Shown one piece after another: positions 37,030 to 46,405 of a DNA stretch of 64,000 nucleotides. The stretch covers positions 1-64,000 of the forward strand of contig CAZEAN010000013.1 of assembly GCA_964510225.1 (NCBI GenBank), given 5' to 3'. The notes below the pieces were generated by a model. It saw nothing but the letters and a program-made list of their open reading frames with translations. It ran no database searches and was not told where the DNA came from. The translations under genes and the position numbers were made by a program. The stretch's first letter is position 1. Each line of letters starts with the position of its first letter. This stretch comes from CAZEAN01 sp964510225 (GTDB taxonomy: Bacteria > Planctomycetota > Planctomycetia > Isosphaerales > Isosphaeraceae).

Positions 37030-37953
37030 ATGACAATGAGCTCATCATCAACAGATTCGAGAACGCTGTTGCAACGACTGGGCGCCAATGCGCAACAGGC
37101 CTATCTCTTGGCGATTGCGGGAGCTCTGGGGGCGGTCTTTGGGCTCTACCTTTATGTCGAGTTCCTCCAACCCTTCGAAAACTTTCGGCGGGCAGATAGT
37201 CTTTGGTGGGCTCGTAATCTCGTTGCTGGCTTGGCGTTAGGTGGGACGATTGGATTTTTCTTGAATGCACTCGATCCGCTGCGCGATGGAGCGATCTTGA
37301 AGCTCGCCAGGACGGCAAGTTGGGGATCGCTCGCAGGAGCGGTTGGTGGGATGGTGGGTCTAATCCTCGGTGAGTTGGTTCTGGGGGGCTTGCAGGGCGG
37401 CCTCTTGGGCCGCGCCATTTCGTGGACAATCCTTGGCATTGGGATTGGCCTCAGTCAAGGGATTGCCTATCGGTCGCGGCAACGACTGATCTACGGGCTG
37501 ATTGGAGGGGCCAGCGGCGGTTTTGTGGGCGGCTACCTTTTCGAGATGCTCCGCCAGGCGATGGGCGGCGATCGCTATAACTTAAGTCAGGGACTTGGGA
37601 TCGTGATCCTTGGCGCAGGTCTCGGGCTCTTCCTAGCTTTGGTCGAGCAAGTTCTCCGACGTTCCTGGGTGACCGTCCTCAACGGTCGGCAAGAAGGTCG
37701 ATCCTATCTTCTCGCGTCTCAGCTTTCTCGGATCGGACTCGATGAATGGGCTGAGGTCGGACTCTACGGTGACCCAGGAATCGCCCGGAGACACGCTGAG
37801 ATCGAGCGTCGCGGCAACGAGTATGTTCTCCGAAATCGACACGCGGAAGGAAAGACTTGGCTCAATGGTCAGCCGGTCACGAACGAATCACCCTTAAACG
37901 ATGGCGACCGCATTGAGATCGGCAAGACCCGACTTCTCTTTAGACGCAAGTGA
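37030..37953 (+). CDS. Multi-pass membrane protein with C-terminal FHA domain
   Basis: 307 residues. Residues ~20-205 are Gly-rich with about six or seven transmembrane helices of a repeated glycine-zipper type (GGTIGFFLNAL, GAVGGMVGLILGELVLGG, GGASGGFVGGYLFEML). Residues ~215-307 are an FHA phosphothreonine-binding domain: GRSYLLASQLSRIGLD, GDPGIARRHAEIERR (the RRHAxI core), TWLNGQPV and LNDGDRIEIGKTRLLF. It recruits phosphorylated partners to the membrane. No Ser/Thr kinase lies within the window. The start has no Shine-Dalgarno. Begins a plus-strand gene run to 44142. Confidence 0.87.
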   Translation: MTMSSSSTDSRTLLQRLGANAQQAYLLAIAGALGAVFGLYLYVEFLQPFENFRRADSLWWARNLVAGLALGGTIGFFLNALDPLRDGAILKLARTASWGSLAGAVGGMVGLILGELVLGGLQGGLLGRAISWTILGIGIGLSQGIAYRSRQRLIYGLIGGASGGFVGGYLFEMLRQAMGGDRYNLSQGLGIVILGAGLGLFLALVEQVLRRSWVTVLNGRQEGRSYLLASQLSRIGLDEWAEVGLYGDPGIARRHAEIERRGNEYVLRNRHAEGKTWLNGQPVTNESPLNDGDRIEIGKTRLLFRRK

Positions 37954-38013
37954 GATCGATCATCACGATTTCGAGGGCTCTACCCATCACTCCGAAAACC
38001 TGTTGGACTTCCT

Positions 38014-39615
38014 ATGGCTGAGACAAGTGGCTGGGCGTTAGAAGTTGTCCGAGGTCGTGATGTTGGTCGGCTCTACGATCTGCCGAATCATGAGGTGACT
38101 CTCGGCAACGCCGGTGATTCACCAGAGGTCATCAATCTGAGTGACCAAGAGAGTGGGCCGCAACGAATCACCGCGCAGCATGCGGCGATCGCTATTTCAA
38201 AGAATGGGCTTTTACTGCGTAACGTTGATAGTGGTGGCAAAACCTTTGTTAACAAACGTCCACTTCTCCCAGAGCAGAGTGTTGGGCTTCGACTCGGTGA
38301 CATCGTCCAACTTGGTGGTGTCCAACTCCGAATTACGGCAGGAGCGAATGCCTTGAGTACGCAGGTCCCAAGCCGCCCCGTGCGGCCGCGACCAAGCGTA
38401 GAATCCGCCCCGCCTCGACCGAATTCGACCACGCAAGGAACTGGCAAAGACGAAGAGTCGGATTCACTGACAACGATCCCAGGACCAACAGACCCGTCCC
38501 CGCCGAGGCAACGGCCGACGTCCCGTCCGAGCACCACGAATGCCGGCGGTGGTCGACTCGAAGCAAACCCGCCTGAACTCAAGATCCAGGTGGGGCCGAG
38601 TTCAAGGACACGACGGATGATTCGGGTCTCGCATCGAGGCTCAGGGATTCAACGGACGACGATCCAAGTGGATCCGGCCGGAACAGATTGGATCAGTCTC
38701 CCGTCGACCTACTTGAGTGGTTTTGAATTGTTGGAAACGCCGATCTCGGTCCCGGTCACGATCAACGCACCGAGTGGGCAGTCGGGTCCTCTGACTGCTG
38801 AATTGCTGATTCGGAGTGACGAAGGGGGATCAATCCGCGTTCCCGTCACCATCGAACCAAGAGATTCCGGACGACCCCCGACCGGTTCACCACCTGGCTC
38901 TTCGACACCAAGGTCCCAGTCAATCCCGCCAGAGACAAGGTCGACTCGTCCTTCAACGCCTCGAACTCCAACACCTCGGCCCGAGCGTTTTACCTCTCCC
39001 GTCGGACGTGATCAGCCTAGGGCCCCCGTAAATCGTGATCAGCCTCAGCAACCGAAACACCCTGATTTGACGACGGTCCTACCTGAACCAATTAGTCCTC
39101 ATTCGTTGACGGCTCCTGATGCGACGCAACCGTTTCCTCGCGATGAAACGACCAAGCGAGAGTCACATGCAGCAGTTCCTCCAGTCCCGGGCAAGAACCA
39201 ATCGGAACGAGTCCCAAAGGCTGCCCTTTACTTGCTGGGAGCGCTTCTTTTTGCAACGCTCCGGCTTTTGATCGGCCTCTCCTCCGGGTTTGGAAGTACC
39301 GTTGAATTGATCGGTCCGGTGGTGATGTTTGGAATCGCCAGTGGCCTCGCGGGAGGACTCGGATCAGCTCGATTGGGGAGTCTCCGAGATCTCCCGGGCG
39401 GACTCTTTTCGGGTGCCTTCGTCGGACTCCTGATCGCAGCTATTGGGGTTGCTCTCTCTCAAGGAATCGAGCCCAAGCCCGATTCCGGCTTGCTCAGAAC
39501 GGTGATTGCATTGCCAATCTGGGCCTTGCTCGGTGGAGGGATCGCAGCCCTGGCAGACTTGGTTGGACTCAGTCCATTCAAGAATCTCCCTTTCCCCAAA
39601 TTCTTTAAAACATGA
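38014..39615 (+). CDS. FHA domain - Pro-rich linker - Ig-like domain - membrane protein
   Basis: 533 residues. FHA domain ~1-110 (GRDVGRLYDLPNHEVTLGN, AQHAAIAIS in place of RxHA, FVNKRPLL, LRLGDIVQLGGVQLRI). Pro/Ser/Arg-rich linker ~115-185. A beta-sandwich ~190-285 resembles bacterial Ig-like domains (ELKIQVGPSSRTRRMIRV to GSIRVPVTIEP). A second long Pro-rich linker ~285-395 precedes about four transmembrane helices ~405-525 with GIASGLAGGLGSARLG, like those of the preceding gene. Two FHA membrane proteins in tandem suggest a phosphorylation-dependent membrane scaffold. 60 bp after the first FHA gene. Confidence 0.82.
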   Translation: MAETSGWALEVVRGRDVGRLYDLPNHEVTLGNAGDSPEVINLSDQESGPQRITAQHAAIAISKNGLLLRNVDSGGKTFVNKRPLLPEQSVGLRLGDIVQLGGVQLRITAGANALSTQVPSRPVRPRPSVESAPPRPNSTTQGTGKDEESDSLTTIPGPTDPSPPRQRPTSRPSTTNAGGGRLEANPPELKIQVGPSSRTRRMIRVSHRGSGIQRTTIQVDPAGTDWISLPSTYLSGFELLETPISVPVTINAPSGQSGPLTAELLIRSDEGGSIRVPVTIEPRDSGRPPTGSPPGSSTPRSQSIPPETRSTRPSTPRTPTPRPERFTSPVGRDQPRAPVNRDQPQQPKHPDLTTVLPEPISPHSLTAPDATQPFPRDETTKRESHAAVPPVPGKNQSERVPKAALYLLGALLFATLRLLIGLSSGFGSTVELIGPVVMFGIASGLAGGLGSARLGSLRDLPGGLFSGAFVGLLIAAIGVALSQGIEPKPDSGLLRTVIALPIWALLGGGIAALADLVGLSPFKNLPFPKFFKT

Positions 39616-39628
39616 TTGAATTACTGAG

Positions 39629-41788
39629 ATGCGACTACCCATCGGACTCGTTCTCGGATGTTCACTGGTCCTTGCTGGCTCGCTAACCGTTCACGGTCAG
39701 CAAGACCTCGATAGTCGAGTTCAAGGCGCGATCAGTCGGGGACTTGAATATCTACGATCTCAGCAAACTGCCGGGGGTACTTGGGAATATTCCCACTCCT
39801 TGCGGCATCAGTTGGGAATGACCGCCCTTGCGGCCTTGGCGATGATTGAAAACGGGGTCTCACCGGCAGATCCGGCTATCCAAGCAGCAGCGGCCAATGT
39901 CCGTGAGCTTGCCATCAGTTCGGACCAGACGTACGACATTTCACTCGCCATCCTTCTCCTGACGCGTCTTCGGGGTGCAAGCGAATTCAACGATGATCCG
40001 CTGATCCAGACTCTCGGCCATCGACTGAGTGGTGGTCATGTCGACGGCCGTTGGAATTATCGGGTTCCTTTGAATTCGGCTCCTGAAGGCGTCGAAGGAG
40101 TTCCACTGGAGGTTCGGGAGCGACCACTCCTCGTAACTCCGAGCAACGGGCTCTTGAATCCGATGCCACACGGGGACAACTCCAACACCCAGTTTGCGTT
40201 GCTGGGTCTCTGGGCCGCAGGGCGAGCCGGGTTCGACGCCAACGACGGCCTTGCAGCGATCGACGTACACTTTCGGAACACGGTCGATTCCAGTGGCGGC
40301 TGGGGGTATCGACCAAATAATGGTCCCCGTGATTCAATGACCTGTGCCGGTCTGATGGGCCTTGCGATCGCTGCCGCCCGTTCAGAACTTGCCGAACGCC
40401 TGAACTCAAGGGCCCGAGGTGCGGCCCTCGCCGCGGATCCGGTCTTCCAGGCGGCACTCGATCGCGTCACTGCGGACGCTCAGAGGATTGGCAGTGGCTC
40501 GCAGATTTACTACCTCTGGTCGTTAGAGCGGGTCTGCGTCGCCCTCGGGATCCGAGAACTTGATGGACTCGATTGGTACGCCGTGGGTGCCGAGGAGCTC
40601 CTGAAGCGACAGCGTCCCGACGGTTCTTGGCACGGACGTTGGAAATCACTTCCCGAGACCGCCCTCGCCTTGCTTTTTCTCCGGAAAGCAAACCTCGCCT
40701 TCGAACTCGATCGAGTCCTCCGCCTCCCTCGTTCTGAGGATCCTCAAGCCGATCCGAAGGATCGCGGAGCGGCGCCGATCGTTTTGGTCCAGCAGCCCCC
40801 GGACGAAGTCGAACCGACCGACGATGTCAGTGTCCTGATCGGTTCTATCGACAAATCAGGCTTCCCCGAAATTGCCGTCGACTTCGAGGTTCGGAACCCG
40901 GATGACACGCCGTTGCTCGATGCGCGTGAAGAAGACTTCCGCGTCTTTGAAGACAGTAATCAGGTTGAGGTGATCGAGTTCGAGGCCCCCAAGTCAGTCG
41001 AACAAGTACAGACGACCGTTGTCTTGGTCGTCGATTACAGCGGGAGTATGGCTGAAATCGACGCCAGCGGTGCCCGCAAGATCGACACCTTGAAGCGCGC
41101 CGTGCGGACCTTCCTAGAGCTAATACCTGAGGGGTCTCAGGTTGCGGTCGTTGCTTTTAGTGATGCCATCAGAGTGATTAGCCCATTTACAACTGACACG
41201 ACTCAGGTCCGACGCGCCGTCGACCAGCTTGAGCCCGATGGTGGGACCCGGTATTACGATGCAGTTGTGGAAGCCCTCAACGTCATTAGTGAAGTGAGCG
41301 GTCGACGCGCTCTTGTTGCCTTGACCGACGGTGAAGACACCTCAAGCAATGCGACCCTAAGTGACGCGGCAGTTGCTGCACAGAGCCTCGGCCTCCCTCT
41401 CTATACTCTTGGACTTGGTCAGGAAAATGCGATTGCAAGCGACGAGCTCCGGGAGCTTGCTCAACTCACGAGAGGCCAGTACTTTCCAGCACGCGATGCA
41501 GATCAGCTGGTTGCTATCTACGAAGAAATCGCGGTCCGACTCGGTCAGATGTATCGACTCGTCTACCGGACCCCTCGACCGAACTCCGATGGGACCCTCA
41601 GGCCAGTCAGTATCTTTTACCGTGAATCGGTCCAGGGTGGTCAGAGTCAGATCTTGATCCGAGGGATGGTGGTTCCGAGCGGTCAATGGCCTCGTCTCTT
41701 TCTTTTCCTGGTCGCTGGATTGGTCGGGCTCAGTTTCTTACCCTGGATCTTGAAACAACGCATCGCTTCAACAACTCAAGCACCATGA
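39629..41788 (+). CDS. Prenyltransferase/squalene-repeat plus vWA protein with C-terminal anchor
   Basis: 719 residues. Signal peptide ~1-24 (ending TVHGQQ). Residues ~30-370 are alpha/alpha-barrel prenyltransferase and squalene-oxidase-type repeats (GLEYLRSQQTAGGTWEYS, DSSGGWGYRPNN, RQRPDGSWHGRW). Residues ~400-680 hold a vWA domain with MIDAS VVDYSGSMAE and LTDGEDTSS, of the VWFA-related type. A C-terminal transmembrane segment ends it (LFLFLVAGLVGLSFLPWIL). Probably a periplasmic binding platform. 13 bp after the FHA gene; the stop overlaps the next start by 4 bp. Confidence 0.87.
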   Translation: MRLPIGLVLGCSLVLAGSLTVHGQQDLDSRVQGAISRGLEYLRSQQTAGGTWEYSHSLRHQLGMTALAALAMIENGVSPADPAIQAAAANVRELAISSDQTYDISLAILLLTRLRGASEFNDDPLIQTLGHRLSGGHVDGRWNYRVPLNSAPEGVEGVPLEVRERPLLVTPSNGLLNPMPHGDNSNTQFALLGLWAAGRAGFDANDGLAAIDVHFRNTVDSSGGWGYRPNNGPRDSMTCAGLMGLAIAAARSELAERLNSRARGAALAADPVFQAALDRVTADAQRIGSGSQIYYLWSLERVCVALGIRELDGLDWYAVGAEELLKRQRPDGSWHGRWKSLPETALALLFLRKANLAFELDRVLRLPRSEDPQADPKDRGAAPIVLVQQPPDEVEPTDDVSVLIGSIDKSGFPEIAVDFEVRNPDDTPLLDAREEDFRVFEDSNQVEVIEFEAPKSVEQVQTTVVLVVDYSGSMAEIDASGARKIDTLKRAVRTFLELIPEGSQVAVVAFSDAIRVISPFTTDTTQVRRAVDQLEPDGGTRYYDAVVEALNVISEVSGRRALVALTDGEDTSSNATLSDAAVAAQSLGLPLYTLGLGQENAIASDELRELAQLTRGQYFPARDADQLVAIYEEIAVRLGQMYRLVYRTPRPNSDGTLRPVSIFYRESVQGGQSQILIRGMVVPSGQWPRLFLFLVAGLVGLSFLPWILKQRIASTTQAP

Positions 41789-44142
41789 GTAGTTCGATGA
41801 CCTCCCAATCAACACGACTCCTCGTCGCAGGCCTACTGCTGGCATTCCTCTCGATTAGTTCCCTCCCAGCGCGTGCCTCGGATGAGTCCGAAGCTACTCC
41901 TAATGCCGAGCTGCTGGAATCACAAGTACCAGAGGGTCATTCTCACTTTGGCGAGGCCTTTAATGAAGGACCTCGGCAAGCGGCTTATCTTATGGGAACG
42001 ACGGGGAAGGTCGACTTTCCGGTCACCACCACCAGCCCAGAAGCACAAGCTTTTGTGAATCAAGGGGTGGGCCAACTTCACGGGTTCTGGTACTTCGAGG
42101 CCGAACGAAGTTTCCGCCAAGCTGCGGCGATCGATCCCGGTTGCACGATGGCCTACTGGGGGATGGCCATGGCGAATTTCGAAGGAAACAAAGATCGGGC
42201 CAAGAAATTCATCGAAAAAGCCGGTGAACAGTCGACAGAGATAACCGATCGAGAACGCCAGTGGATCGAAGGACTTGCAGATTACCTGAAGTCTTATGAG
42301 GAGGATCGCAAGAAAGCGGCGCGAGTTTACATCAGGAGTCTCGAAGGATTGATTCACGATGATCCTAGTGACCTGGAAGCGAAGGCGTTTCTCGCCGTCC
42401 GGCTCTGGCATTTTAATCGCGACCTCCCCATCAATAGTCATCAGGCCGTCGACTCCCTTCTTGAGCTGATCTTCCAAGTGGAGCCAATGCATCCGGCACA
42501 CCACTACCGAATCCATCTCTGGGATCGCGAAAAGCCGGAGCGAGCACTTGGCTCCGCAGCACGATGCGGCCAAGCTGCACCGGGGATCGCGCACATGTGG
42601 CATATGCCGAACCACATTTACTCTCGGCTGCATCGCTATGCAGACGCGGTCTGGCAGCAATCGGCCTCATCACGAGTCGACCATGCCCAGATGATCCGAG
42701 ACCAAGTACTCCCCGATCAGATTCATAACTACGCGCATAATCAGGAATGGACGGTCCGGAATCTTATTCATATTGGTCGCGTGGAGACAGCGCTCAAGCT
42801 GGCACGAAACCTGATCGAACTCCCTCATCATCCACGCTACAACACCATTGAGCGTCGGGGTCGGAGTGCGAGCTATGGTCGGGCTCGGCTACTCGATACG
42901 CTGGAGGACTACGAACTCTGGGAAGAGACGATCGCTCTTGCCTCGACCGAGTATCTAGAACCGACCAAACAACCACTCGAACAGATAAAGCGGCTACGTG
43001 CCCTTGGCCGTGCCCATCATGGCCTCGGTGATCAACCGAGACTCGGAGGTGTTGTCACCACCCTTGAAGAGCGGCTCGACCTCCTTGAGACTAAGATTGA
43101 GGAGCTATCGTCGGATGAGGACGATGACGAAGAGTCTGAGCCAGATTGCAGGCTGGAGGAACCTCCGATCGATTCCTCTCGGTTCAAACGATCTCTTGAA
43201 CAGGGAAAGTCCGCCATCGAGAGTGCCCTCCGAGAGCTTAAGGTCTACCAATTCTTGCTCGAAGGTAACCTTGAAGAGGCAGCCTCGGCACTCGGAGAAG
43301 TCCGCGGACTCTCCAAGTGGCGTCTGGCGTGGCTCTATTTCAAGGCGGGGGAACTCGATAAAGCACAGAAAATAGCAGCGGAGTCAGTGGCCGCGAGCCC
43401 CGGACAAGTCTTGCCGTTGGCAATCCAGACGGCAATTCTCCAGGAGGCAGGGGATCAAGAAGCGGCTTTGACTGCGTTTGAGAAACTCCGTGAGCAATCA
43501 GGACATATCGAGAACCGAGAAGTCCGCCCCTTTGCCCGACTCGAACCCATTGCTCGAGCTGCGGGGTTCGGTAGTGATTGGACGGTCGAGAAGCAGGAAT
43601 CCGACGACGTTGGTAATCGTCCCAGCCTTGACTCCCTGGGCCCTCTCTTTTGGGAGCCACCGGTTGCGCCTCGTTGGGAACTCACTGATGTCGAAGGTAA
43701 CACGATCTCGTTTGGGACTCAGAGTCAACGACCGACGCTCCTGATCTTTTATCTCGGGTTCGGTTGTCTCCACTGCGTTGAACAACTGGAAGCAGTCGGG
43801 CCGAGAACCAGCGAGTTTGAACAACTCGGTATCGAGATTATTGGTATCGGGACCGATGACGAAGAGTCATTGAAAGGCTCGATCCAGAAATACGAAGGCA
43901 CAGTTCCTTTTGCACTGCTCTCCAACCCGCAGCTTGATATCTTCAAAGAGTATCGCGTGTTCGATGACTTCGAGTCGGAGCCGCTGCACGGAACATTTCT
44001 AATTGACGCCGACGGATCAATTCGTTGGCATGACATTAGTTATGAGCCGTTCACTAATGTTAATTTCCTCCTTGAGGAAGCACAACGACTTTTAAATCTG
44101 ACCGAAGACGATGACGAGATCACTCTTTCGGAGGAGGAGTGA
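41785..44142 (+). CDS. TPR protein with C-terminal peroxiredoxin/thioredoxin-like domain
   Basis: 785 residues from the ATG at 41785 (ATGA overlap with the vWA gene). Signal peptide ~1-32 (ending PARASD). Residues ~80-620 are helical TPR-like repeats; a His-rich segment (HMWHMPNHIYSRLHRYADAV) typical of a planctomycete and proteobacterial TPR family lies in the middle, and an acidic insertion (SSDEDDDEESEPD) near ~455. Residues ~635-785 form an AhpC/TlpA-like thioredoxin fold with a CxxC (GFGCLHC). It ends with an acidic tail. Possible periplasmic redox or stress role in the operon. Confidence 0.83.
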   Translation: MSSSMTSQSTRLLVAGLLLAFLSISSLPARASDESEATPNAELLESQVPEGHSHFGEAFNEGPRQAAYLMGTTGKVDFPVTTTSPEAQAFVNQGVGQLHGFWYFEAERSFRQAAAIDPGCTMAYWGMAMANFEGNKDRAKKFIEKAGEQSTEITDRERQWIEGLADYLKSYEEDRKKAARVYIRSLEGLIHDDPSDLEAKAFLAVRLWHFNRDLPINSHQAVDSLLELIFQVEPMHPAHHYRIHLWDREKPERALGSAARCGQAAPGIAHMWHMPNHIYSRLHRYADAVWQQSASSRVDHAQMIRDQVLPDQIHNYAHNQEWTVRNLIHIGRVETALKLARNLIELPHHPRYNTIERRGRSASYGRARLLDTLEDYELWEETIALASTEYLEPTKQPLEQIKRLRALGRAHHGLGDQPRLGGVVTTLEERLDLLETKIEELSSDEDDDEESEPDCRLEEPPIDSSRFKRSLEQGKSAIESALRELKVYQFLLEGNLEEAASALGEVRGLSKWRLAWLYFKAGELDKAQKIAAESVAASPGQVLPLAIQTAILQEAGDQEAALTAFEKLREQSGHIENREVRPFARLEPIARAAGFGSDWTVEKQESDDVGNRPSLDSLGPLFWEPPVAPRWELTDVEGNTISFGTQSQRPTLLIFYLGFGCLHCVEQLEAVGPRTSEFEQLGIEIIGIGTDDEESLKGSIQKYEGTVPFALLSNPQLDIFKEYRVFDDFESEPLHGTFLIDADGSIRWHDISYEPFTNVNFLLEEAQRLLNLTEDDDEITLSEEE

Positions 44143-46405
44143 TCGAGGGTTTTGGTCGAGGTTTGACAAAAGCCGTCAAGAAAAGGCCGATCACGGTTGC
44201 TACAACACTGGCGACCAACCAAGTGATCGGTAAGTGATCCTGCTCTTCAACTCCAAAGCCCAATGCTTCCAACTCCGGTTGGTAGGCAAACAAGAGCATC
44301 AAGAGTCCATTGTGGGTAGCATGGAGAAGCATCGAAGGCCAGAGGCTCTGACTTCTGTATGCTACCAATCCGAGCACCAATCCAAGAAGCGAACTTGTGA
44401 CAAATCGCTCAAGCTGAATCTGTGTTGGTGTGACAAGGTGAAACAAACCGAAGAGTAATGCGGAAGCAATGATGGTCCCGATTGGCTTCAAACGGGTCCC
44501 GAGAGACCGCATCACGAAGCCTCGGAAAAAGTATTCTTCGGAAAGGGCCGGCAAGATGGCGAATCCGAGAATCAAGATGACGGTCGAAATCGACCGAAGT
44601 TGTTCGATGTTCTCTTGGTAGCGTTTCAAGAGGCTCTCGTTGAATCCGCCAAAGCCAAGCTGTTGCAATCCTAGGATCAGTTCATGTGCTAGCGGCCAGA
44701 GAGATGTTCCGAGAAGAAGAGCGCTTAGAAAGATTAGCGGTGATACGGGGCGCTTTGTTCCTAGAGCGTTCCGGATTCGGACGTTAGCAGTCAAGATGAC
44801 AATTGTCGGTAAACCAATAAAGAGCAGGATTTGGACGGCTGAGGCCAGCAAGACTCGAGTCAGCGTGTCCTCCCCTCCAAAACGGGCGACTGCTGACTGC
44901 AAGAGCAACTGAACCGGAAAGGCGATTGTGGATGCCAAGAGGACGGCTGGAATCGGGACCGAGGCTCGAGGGGCTCGAGGACGTCGAAACAGATCGCCAA
45001 GACTTCCCGGTGTCGAATTCAGAACAGACTCGGCACCGAAGATCCGAGCTGCAATCGCTAAGGCGATCACTGCATAGACCAGGGTTGATCCAGCGACGAT
45101 TGAGAGCGCCACGAAAGAGCCATTCCCCTCAATCAAATCCCTTGAAAGCAAGACAACGTTGAGAAGTGGTGTGATACAGAGTAAGCCCTGCAACTCAATT
45201 CCGGGGAAGAGTGCAATGAAACCAGGGGTCATTGCGACGAGCATGAGTGGGATTACGTAAACCTGGGCTTCTTTAAAGCTCCGCGCCACGCTTGCAAGTG
45301 CCAAGAGCAATCCGGAGAAGAAGGCAGCAAAGAGAACCAAGAGCCCGATGATCTGGAGGATTGCACCCAGCGAAATCACTGAATTCTCAAAGAGAATCGG
45401 CCCGAACCCTGATACGGCAATCGTCGAGGCCATGCAGACAAGGTTTGCTGTTGCCGTGAGGACTGCGACAATCAAAACAGCGGCATACTTCGCAACTAAG
45501 ACATCAAGGCGTGGGACCGGAGAGGCAATAACAAGCTCGAGGGTTCCACGTTCCCGTTCCCCGGCGGTCAAGTCGATCGCGGGATAGACAGCCCCTGTAA
45601 TCGTCATCAAGATCAGGACGAGCGGAATCAGGCCGGCGAGAGAGACTAACCCGCTTGGTCCTTCAGTTTCGGTCTTGATGGGTGCTTCTTGGATCGCCAG
45701 AGGACGCAATGGAAAGGTCCCGTTACTGGCCTCCAGGAAGATTCGACGGGCCTCGGGTGGAACGTCACCCGGAAGTGTTGACGCCGCCGTCCGAAACCGC
45801 TCACCCGCGGCATTCAGGCGTTGCTCCAGGAAACCGATGTCTGCCGAGGTCATCCAACGATCAAAGTACTCGGCGAGGCGTTCTCCAAGACTCGACGACT
45901 CGAGATAGATCAACTCCACCCGGACCGCCAGCGGACGCCAAGGTGGAATCTCGGGCCTCTCGCCGGGAGGGGCGTTTGTCATCTTGATCCAGAGGTCGAC
46001 CTCACCCAGCGTTACAGCCATCGCAGGGTCGGCGACCTCGATGAGCCGAACTGGCGTTACTTCCGGAAGTAGAGGGTCCTCGCTCGCAACAGGTCTTGAT
46101 GAGAAGAAGTTGAGTTTCGGATCTGCCGGTGGAGTACCATAAATTGATAGCAGTCGGAGCAAAAAGCCTTTGTCTTCAACTCCCGTAATCGCAATCCGAT
46201 ACTCTTCGGGAGGTGCGTTGAGGGCCTGACTGAGGAGGAACTGCTGGAATCCAATAGCAAGTAGGGGATAAAGAAGTAACGGCATTAAAAACAATGTAAG
46301 GACAGTCCGACGATCTCGAAGACTGTCACGACACTCTTTAAGTGCAAGGCGGGTGACTCGACGGAGCCTGGAGTCGCTGACGCTCACGTTCGGATCGACG
46401 GTCAT
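44120..46405 (-). CDS. ABC-2 permease fused to CPBP intramembrane protease
   Basis: 761 residues. N-terminal ~1-430: ABC-2/NatB-like permease with one helix near 35-55, a large extracytoplasmic loop (~55-255), then about five helices (TAGERERGTLELVIASPV is a family landmark). C-terminal ~500-760: CPBP (Abi/Rce1) glutamic protease with EEYFFRGF (EExxxR), FGLFHLV (FxxxH) and HATHNGLL (HxxxN), all putative catalytic residues present. It pairs with the ATPase just upstream (4 bp overlap). Such fusions are common in planctomycetes; the substrate is unknown. Its 3' end overlaps the plus-strand TPR gene by 23 bp. Confidence 0.9.
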   Translation of the reverse strand: MTVDPNVSVSDSRLRRVTRLALKECRDSLRDRRTVLTLFLMPLLLYPLLAIGFQQFLLSQALNAPPEEYRIAITGVEDKGFLLRLLSIYGTPPADPKLNFFSSRPVASEDPLLPEVTPVRLIEVADPAMAVTLGEVDLWIKMTNAPPGERPEIPPWRPLAVRVELIYLESSSLGERLAEYFDRWMTSADIGFLEQRLNAAGERFRTAASTLPGDVPPEARRIFLEASNGTFPLRPLAIQEAPIKTETEGPSGLVSLAGLIPLVLILMTITGAVYPAIDLTAGERERGTLELVIASPVPRLDVLVAKYAAVLIVAVLTATANLVCMASTIAVSGFGPILFENSVISLGAILQIIGLLVLFAAFFSGLLLALASVARSFKEAQVYVIPLMLVAMTPGFIALFPGIELQGLLCITPLLNVVLLSRDLIEGNGSFVALSIVAGSTLVYAVIALAIAARIFGAESVLNSTPGSLGDLFRRPRAPRASVPIPAVLLASTIAFPVQLLLQSAVARFGGEDTLTRVLLASAVQILLFIGLPTIVILTANVRIRNALGTKRPVSPLIFLSALLLGTSLWPLAHELILGLQQLGFGGFNESLLKRYQENIEQLRSISTVILILGFAILPALSEEYFFRGFVMRSLGTRLKPIGTIIASALLFGLFHLVTPTQIQLERFVTSSLLGLVLGLVAYRSQSLWPSMLLHATHNGLLMLLFAYQPELEALGFGVEEQDHLPITWLVASVVATVIGLFLTAFVKPRPKPSITPPPKE

